Source: Njordibacter sp964022265
GTDB lineage: Bacteria > Pseudomonadota > Gammaproteobacteria > Pseudomonadales > Balneatricaceae
Assembly (NCBI GenBank): GCA_964022265.1
Contig: CAXHZX010000010.1
Span: forward strand, 1-64,000
DNA length: 64,000 bases
Reading direction: 5' to 3'
Part shown: in pieces, positions 60,886 through 64,000 of the stretch
How positions within the stretch are numbered: position 1 is the first letter of the stretch
How the letters are laid out: every line of letters begins with the position of its first letter
Notes under the pieces: generated by a model
Database searches by the model: none
The model's input: the letters and a program-made list of their open reading frames with translations, nothing else
What the model was told of the DNA's origin: nothing
Program-made: the position numbers and the translations under genes

Positions 60886-61746
60886 TTAGCTTTGAGTTGT
60901 TACGGTAGCAAGCATTTGCCCAAGGCGAGTCGTGGTGCCAGCACTGAGCTCTTTAGGCCAATCGATGCTGTCTTTAGGCAAACACATCACCACTGTAGAT
61001 CCTAACTTAAAGCGGCCCATTTCTTCGCCTTTTTTCAGTTTAATAGGTGCTTGGTTAGTGTAGTTAAAATGGCTCACTGCGTGGCCCTTCGGGCAAACTA
61101 ATCCTGCCCACACGGTTTCCACACTTGCCACAATCATTGCCCCTACTAGCACCATTGCCATTGGGCCAAGCTGTGTATCAAAGATAGCAACAACACGTTC
61201 ATTACGGGCAAAAAGACCAGGCACCATGGCAGCTGTTGCCTGATTCACAGAGAAGAGTTTGCCAGGCACATGAATCATGTGTGTGAGAGTGGCATCGCAT
61301 GGCATGTGGATCCGATGATAGTCTTTAGGGGCAAGGTATATAGTTGCAAATTTCCCATCTACAAAAGGCGCAGCGAGTTCTTTATCGCCGCCAAGCAAGG
61401 TGGCAAGGTCAAACTTATGGCCCTTAGCCTGAAAAATATCACCATCTTTAATGTTGCCAATCTGGCTTATCGCCCCATCGACAGGGCAGGCAAGGTGGGC
61501 AGGGTCTTGATCGATGGCTCTGGCATCAGCTTTTAAGCTGCGCGTAAAGAAGTCGTTAAAACTTTCAAACTCACTGGGGTGTTGGCGGTCAGCCTCATCC
61601 ATATTGACCTTAAAGCGCTTAATAAATGTGCGTATGAAAGGGTCTTTAATAGCAGGAATGGTGCTTTGAGCAAGCCACCCTACGGCGCGTGAAATGAGAT
61701 GTTGTGGCAGCAAATATTGCAGCATCACAAATAAGCGATCGCCCAT
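60886..61746 (-). CDS. psd: Phosphatidylserine decarboxylase
   Basis: Pyruvoyl membrane enzyme making phosphatidylethanolamine. 286 residues; self-cleavage at LGST (248-251), with Ser250 becoming the pyruvoyl group. PVDGAISQIG and HMPCDATLTHMIHVPG are conserved. Ends 8 bases from convergent epmA; begins 11 bases after rsgA, probably same transcript, an arrangement common in gammaproteobacteria. Confidence 0.97.
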   Translation of the reverse strand: MGDRLFVMLQYLLPQHLISRAVGWLAQSTIPAIKDPFIRTFIKRFKVNMDEADRQHPSEFESFNDFFTRSLKADARAIDQDPAHLACPVDGAISQIGNIKDGDIFQAKGHKFDLATLLGGDKELAAPFVDGKFATIYLAPKDYHRIHMPCDATLTHMIHVPGKLFSVNQATAAMVPGLFARNERVVAIFDTQLGPMAMVLVGAMIVASVETVWAGLVCPKGHAVSHFNYTNQAPIKLKKGEEMGRFKLGSTVVMCLPKDSIDWPKELSAGTTTRLGQMLATVTTQS

Positions 61747-61757
61747 GAAATTAATCC

Positions 61758-62795
61758 TTAATTATGTGTAGTAAAATCGTCTAAAGAGGCTTTAATGTGT
61801 AAAAAGCTGGCCATTCTAGCAGGGTCTATATCGCCATTTTCTAATGCCTCAAGCAAGGCGCAAGCCGGCTCATGCTCGTGGCTACAGTCGCTGAATTTAC
61901 AATATCCCAAGTAAGGCCTAAATTCGACAAAACCCTCAAGCAGAGTGGCGGTATCCATATGCCAAAGACCAAACTCTCGAATACCCGGTGAGTCTATAAG
62001 CTGGCCGCCATTAGGAATATGAAATAGCTTTGCTGTGGTCGTGGTGTGAACACCTTTATTAGTTTGTTCAGATAAAGCGCTAGTTTTTATATCCACACCT
62101 GGCAGTAAAACATTAACTAAGCTTGATTTACCCACGCCAGACTGGCCTACAAAAACACTCACTTTATTATTTAACTCGCTATAAAGTGCTTCAAGCCCGG
62201 CTAATGATTTTGTGGATGCACGAATGATTCGATAGCCAAGACCCTGATATCGCTCAAGCATGGGTTCTAAATGGGCTTTGGCTTCTTCATCTAACAAGTC
62301 GGTCTTGTTAAGTAAAAGTATCGGTTCAATATTGCTGGCTTCTGCTGCGACTATGTATCTGTCGATTAAGTTAGCATGGGCATAAGGCTTAGGCGCAAAG
62401 GTAACGACAATTTGATCTATGTTGGCGGCTACAGGCTTCAGGTCACCATATTTATTGGGCCTGCTTAAAATACTAATGCGTTCATCGCGGGCCACAATGA
62501 CACCGCTTTGATCAGCAGCTTGGCGCCATGAGACTTTATCGCCGGTGACTAAGAAGCCTAAATTAGAGCGAATCTTACAGCGAAAAATTTCACCTTGGTG
62601 TTTGCCGTGTAAGGCTTCCACATCTATTAAGGAGCCATAGTGCGCAATGATTAAACCTTGTTGTTCATCTGACAAGTCTCCATGTTCAATGGCTTTGTCG
62701 ATGGCACCGTCTTGTTTGTTAGCTCGTGCGCGGCGTTCTTCTTGAACTTTGTCAATTTGCCACTTCTGATGACGGGTGAGTTTGCGTTTTGCCAT
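61758..62795 (-). CDS. rsgA: Ribosome small-subunit-dependent GTPase A
   Basis: Circularly permuted GTPase of late 30S maturation. 345 residues (E. coli 350). OB fold (about 40-110), NKTD (163-166), then P-loop GQSGVGKS (217-224) and DSPG (268-271), then a zinc site Cys299, Cys304, His306, Cys312. The basic N-terminus MAKRKLTRHQKW is typical. Divergent from orn by 95 bases. Confidence 0.97.
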   Translation of the reverse strand: MAKRKLTRHQKWQIDKVQEERRARANKQDGAIDKAIEHGDLSDEQQGLIIAHYGSLIDVEALHGKHQGEIFRCKIRSNLGFLVTGDKVSWRQAADQSGVIVARDERISILSRPNKYGDLKPVAANIDQIVVTFAPKPYAHANLIDRYIVAAEASNIEPILLLNKTDLLDEEAKAHLEPMLERYQGLGYRIIRASTKSLAGLEALYSELNNKVSVFVGQSGVGKSSLVNVLLPGVDIKTSALSEQTNKGVHTTTTAKLFHIPNGGQLIDSPGIREFGLWHMDTATLLEGFVEFRPYLGYCKFSDCSHEHEPACALLEALENGDIDPARMASFLHIKASLDDFTTHN

Positions 62796-62890
62796 TTAAA
62801 ATTAATGCACACGGTTGTCAGGAAAGGCTTTATTCTACCCCGAAGTGAGGCATAATTCAGTGTATCGATACCACTAAGAGCATTTTTATT

Positions 62891-63439
62891 GTGAAACACC
62901 CACAAAATTTAATTTGGTTAGATCTGGAAATGACAGGTCTTGACCCCGAACAAGACGTAATTATTGAAATTGCCACCATAGTGACAGACGCCAAGCTTAA
63001 CGTTTTAGCCGAAGGCCCCTCTATCGTTATTCACCAAAGCGACGAAGTTCTTAACTCTATGAATGCATGGTGTATTAAGCAGCATGGCCAATCAGGCCTC
63101 ACCCAAAGAGTTAAAGACAGTAAGGTTACTTGTGCAGAGGCCGAGCAGCAGACTATCGATTTTTTAAAGACATGGGTGGATAGTGGGCACTCACCTATGT
63201 GTGGCAACACTATTGGCCAGGATAGGCGCTTTTTGGTGAAGTACATGCCTCAGCTAGAAGCCTATTTCCATTACCGCAATTTAGATGTAAGTACGCTTAA
63301 GGAACTGGCAAGAAGATGGCGTCCAGAACTGTTAGATGGGCTAAAAAAGGGTGGTAGTCACCTTGCTCTTGATGATGTACGCGACTCAATAGCTGAGTTG
63401 GCCTATTACAAAAAGAACTTTTTAAACATGGAAAGTTAA
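62891..63439 (+). CDS. orn: Oligoribonuclease
   Basis: 3'-5' exonuclease clearing 2-5-nt RNA, including pGpG from c-di-GMP turnover. 182 residues (E. coli 181). DEDDh motifs: LDLEMTGLDP, GNTIGQDRRFL and HLALDDVRDSI. GTG start, with AAGAG ten bases upstream. Ends inside an inverted repeat shared with nudC. Confidence 0.97.
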   Translation: MKHPQNLIWLDLEMTGLDPEQDVIIEIATIVTDAKLNVLAEGPSIVIHQSDEVLNSMNAWCIKQHGQSGLTQRVKDSKVTCAEAEQQTIDFLKTWVDSGHSPMCGNTIGQDRRFLVKYMPQLEAYFHYRNLDVSTLKELARRWRPELLDGLKKGGSHLALDDVRDSIAELAYYKKNFLNMES

Positions 63440-63460
63440 TCTAAATATAGGTTAACTTTC
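63431..63460. terminator. Inverted repeat across the orn and nudC stop codons
   Basis: GAAAGTTAATCT pairs with AGGTTAACTTTC (one wobble) around AAATAT. Both stop codons lie in the stem, and both proteins therefore end Glu-Ser. No long T-run follows, but it is the only candidate terminator for this convergent pair. Confidence 0.5.
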
Positions 63461-64000
63461 ACCGTAAGTTAAGGCAGCTTGGCTTGCAAAATGGCGAATT
63501 AAATCACCTGCAATAATGCCAGAGGGTGAAGTATTAGTGGGCAGCTGGTCCCAGCGATACCAGTTGGCTTCAACAATTTCTTCGCCATCTACCACGAATT
63601 CTTCAGTTTTTGCTTCAGCAAGAAAACCCAGCATCAATTGCCCAGGGTAAGGCCAAGACTGACTGGCGATGTAGCGAATATTTTCAAGCTCTATCCCCAC
63701 TTCTTCAAACACTTCGCGGCGCAGTCCTTGCTCGGCGCTTTCGCCTGCTTCAAGAAAACCTGCCAGCGCACTAAATCTGCCTTCTGGCCAATTTGCATTT
63801 CTTGCCAATAAACAACGATCGCCCCGGGTGACGACCACAATGATGCATGGAGAAATTCTAGGGTAATTATTGATACTGCAATCAGCACAAAACAAAGAAT
63901 GCTCTTTAATGTCGAGTTGGTTTGCCTTACCGCAGCGGCCACAAAATTTGTGCGTCGCTTGCCAGTGCAATAGCTGAACAGCTCTACTTGCCAAGGAAAA
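63452..64000 (-). CDS. nudC: NADH pyrophosphatase NudC (5' part outside window)
   Basis: Nudix hydrolase acting on NADH and NAD-capped RNA. 182 C-terminal residues are visible; the frame is open to the window edge, so the N-terminus (about 75-100 residues in the family) is missing. It has a zinc ribbon (CGRCG...CADC), the Nudix box GFLEAGESAEQGLRREVFEEVG, and SQSWPYPGQLMLGF, the variant of the SQPWPFPxS NudC motif. Confidence 0.95.
   Translation of the reverse strand, partial: FSLASRAVQLLHWQATHKFCGRCGKANQLDIKEHSLFCADCSINNYPRISPCIIVVVTRGDRCLLARNANWPEGRFSALAGFLEAGESAEQGLRREVFEEVGIELENIRYIASQSWPYPGQLMLGFLAEAKTEEFVVDGEEIVEANWYRWDQLPTNTSPSGIIAGDLIRHFASQAALTYGES

Noticed and set aside
1..64000. 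CRISPR arrays, tRNA or rRNA genes, insertion sequences and prophage genes
   Set aside because: I looked for regularly spaced repeats, cloverleaf-type segments and transposase or integrase motifs and found none that I could support.

Overview
The window is chromosomal DNA from a gammaproteobacterium. Gene content and order resemble marine Oceanospirillales or pseudomonad-like lineages: an intact S10-spc-alpha ribosomal block, a uvrA/ssb pair, a HexR-type Entner-Doudoroff cluster, rpoE-rseA-rseC-mucD, serB opposite an AhpA-like membrane protein, and the EF-P lysylation genes. Base composition is moderate (mid 40s % GC by eye) with no obvious prophage or IS element. The taxonomic placement is inferred from gene content only.

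Layout. 1-2900: a terminator from an upstream gene, then three non-ribosomal genes (lipoprotein, DUF2927-like exported protein, AlkC-like DNA glycosylase) lying just before rpsJ. 2978-16985: the S10, spc and alpha operons, rpsJ to rplQ including secY, rpmJ and rpoA, with recognisable promoters before rpsJ and rpsM and a terminator after rplQ. 17051-20670: uvrA and ssb, divergent. 20697-26448: a CoA-transferase, a FldB-like flavodoxin and late cobalamin genes (cobO divergent from cobU-cobT-cobC-cobS). 26595-30311: metF, the queC-queE-queD operon, a CoA-binding protein and a GNAT acetyltransferase. 30504-37283: prfB with its programmed +1 frameshift, lysS, ung, ygfZ, sdhE-ygfX and nadB. 37496-41188: the envelope-stress operon rpoE, rseA, rseC, mucD. 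41264-52525: central sugar catabolism: pyk and gap facing away from edd-glk-pgi; eda, pgl and zwf facing away from hexR and a small lipoprotein gene. 52594-64000: yaeH-like, parC, AhpA-like, serB, epmB, efp, epmA, psd, rsgA, orn and nudC (cut by the window end).

How the genes work together. Glk, Zwf, Pgl, Edd and Eda make a complete route from glucose to pyruvate and glyceraldehyde-3-phosphate. Gap and Pyk act further down, Pgi links in fructose-6-phosphate, and HexR is the expected local regulator; similar AT-rich dyads sit at the gap/edd and zwf/hexR promoter regions. EpmB, EF-P and EpmA are substrate and enzymes of one modification pathway. QueD, QueE and QueC make preQ0 from 7,8-dihydroneopterin triphosphate. 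CobO/U/T/C/S assemble the lower part of cobalamin, consistent with cobinamide salvage.

The most unusual observation is that no separate rseB/mucB gene exists between the rseA-like gene and rseC. Instead the anti-sigma protein carries, after its transmembrane segment, a domain resembling the C-terminal domain of RseB. Second is the long AhpA-like protein opposite serB, whose C-terminal part looks like a degenerate class III nucleotidyl cyclase. Several palindromes in spacers (before mucD, between yaeH and parC, inside the spc operon) are not explained by the genes.
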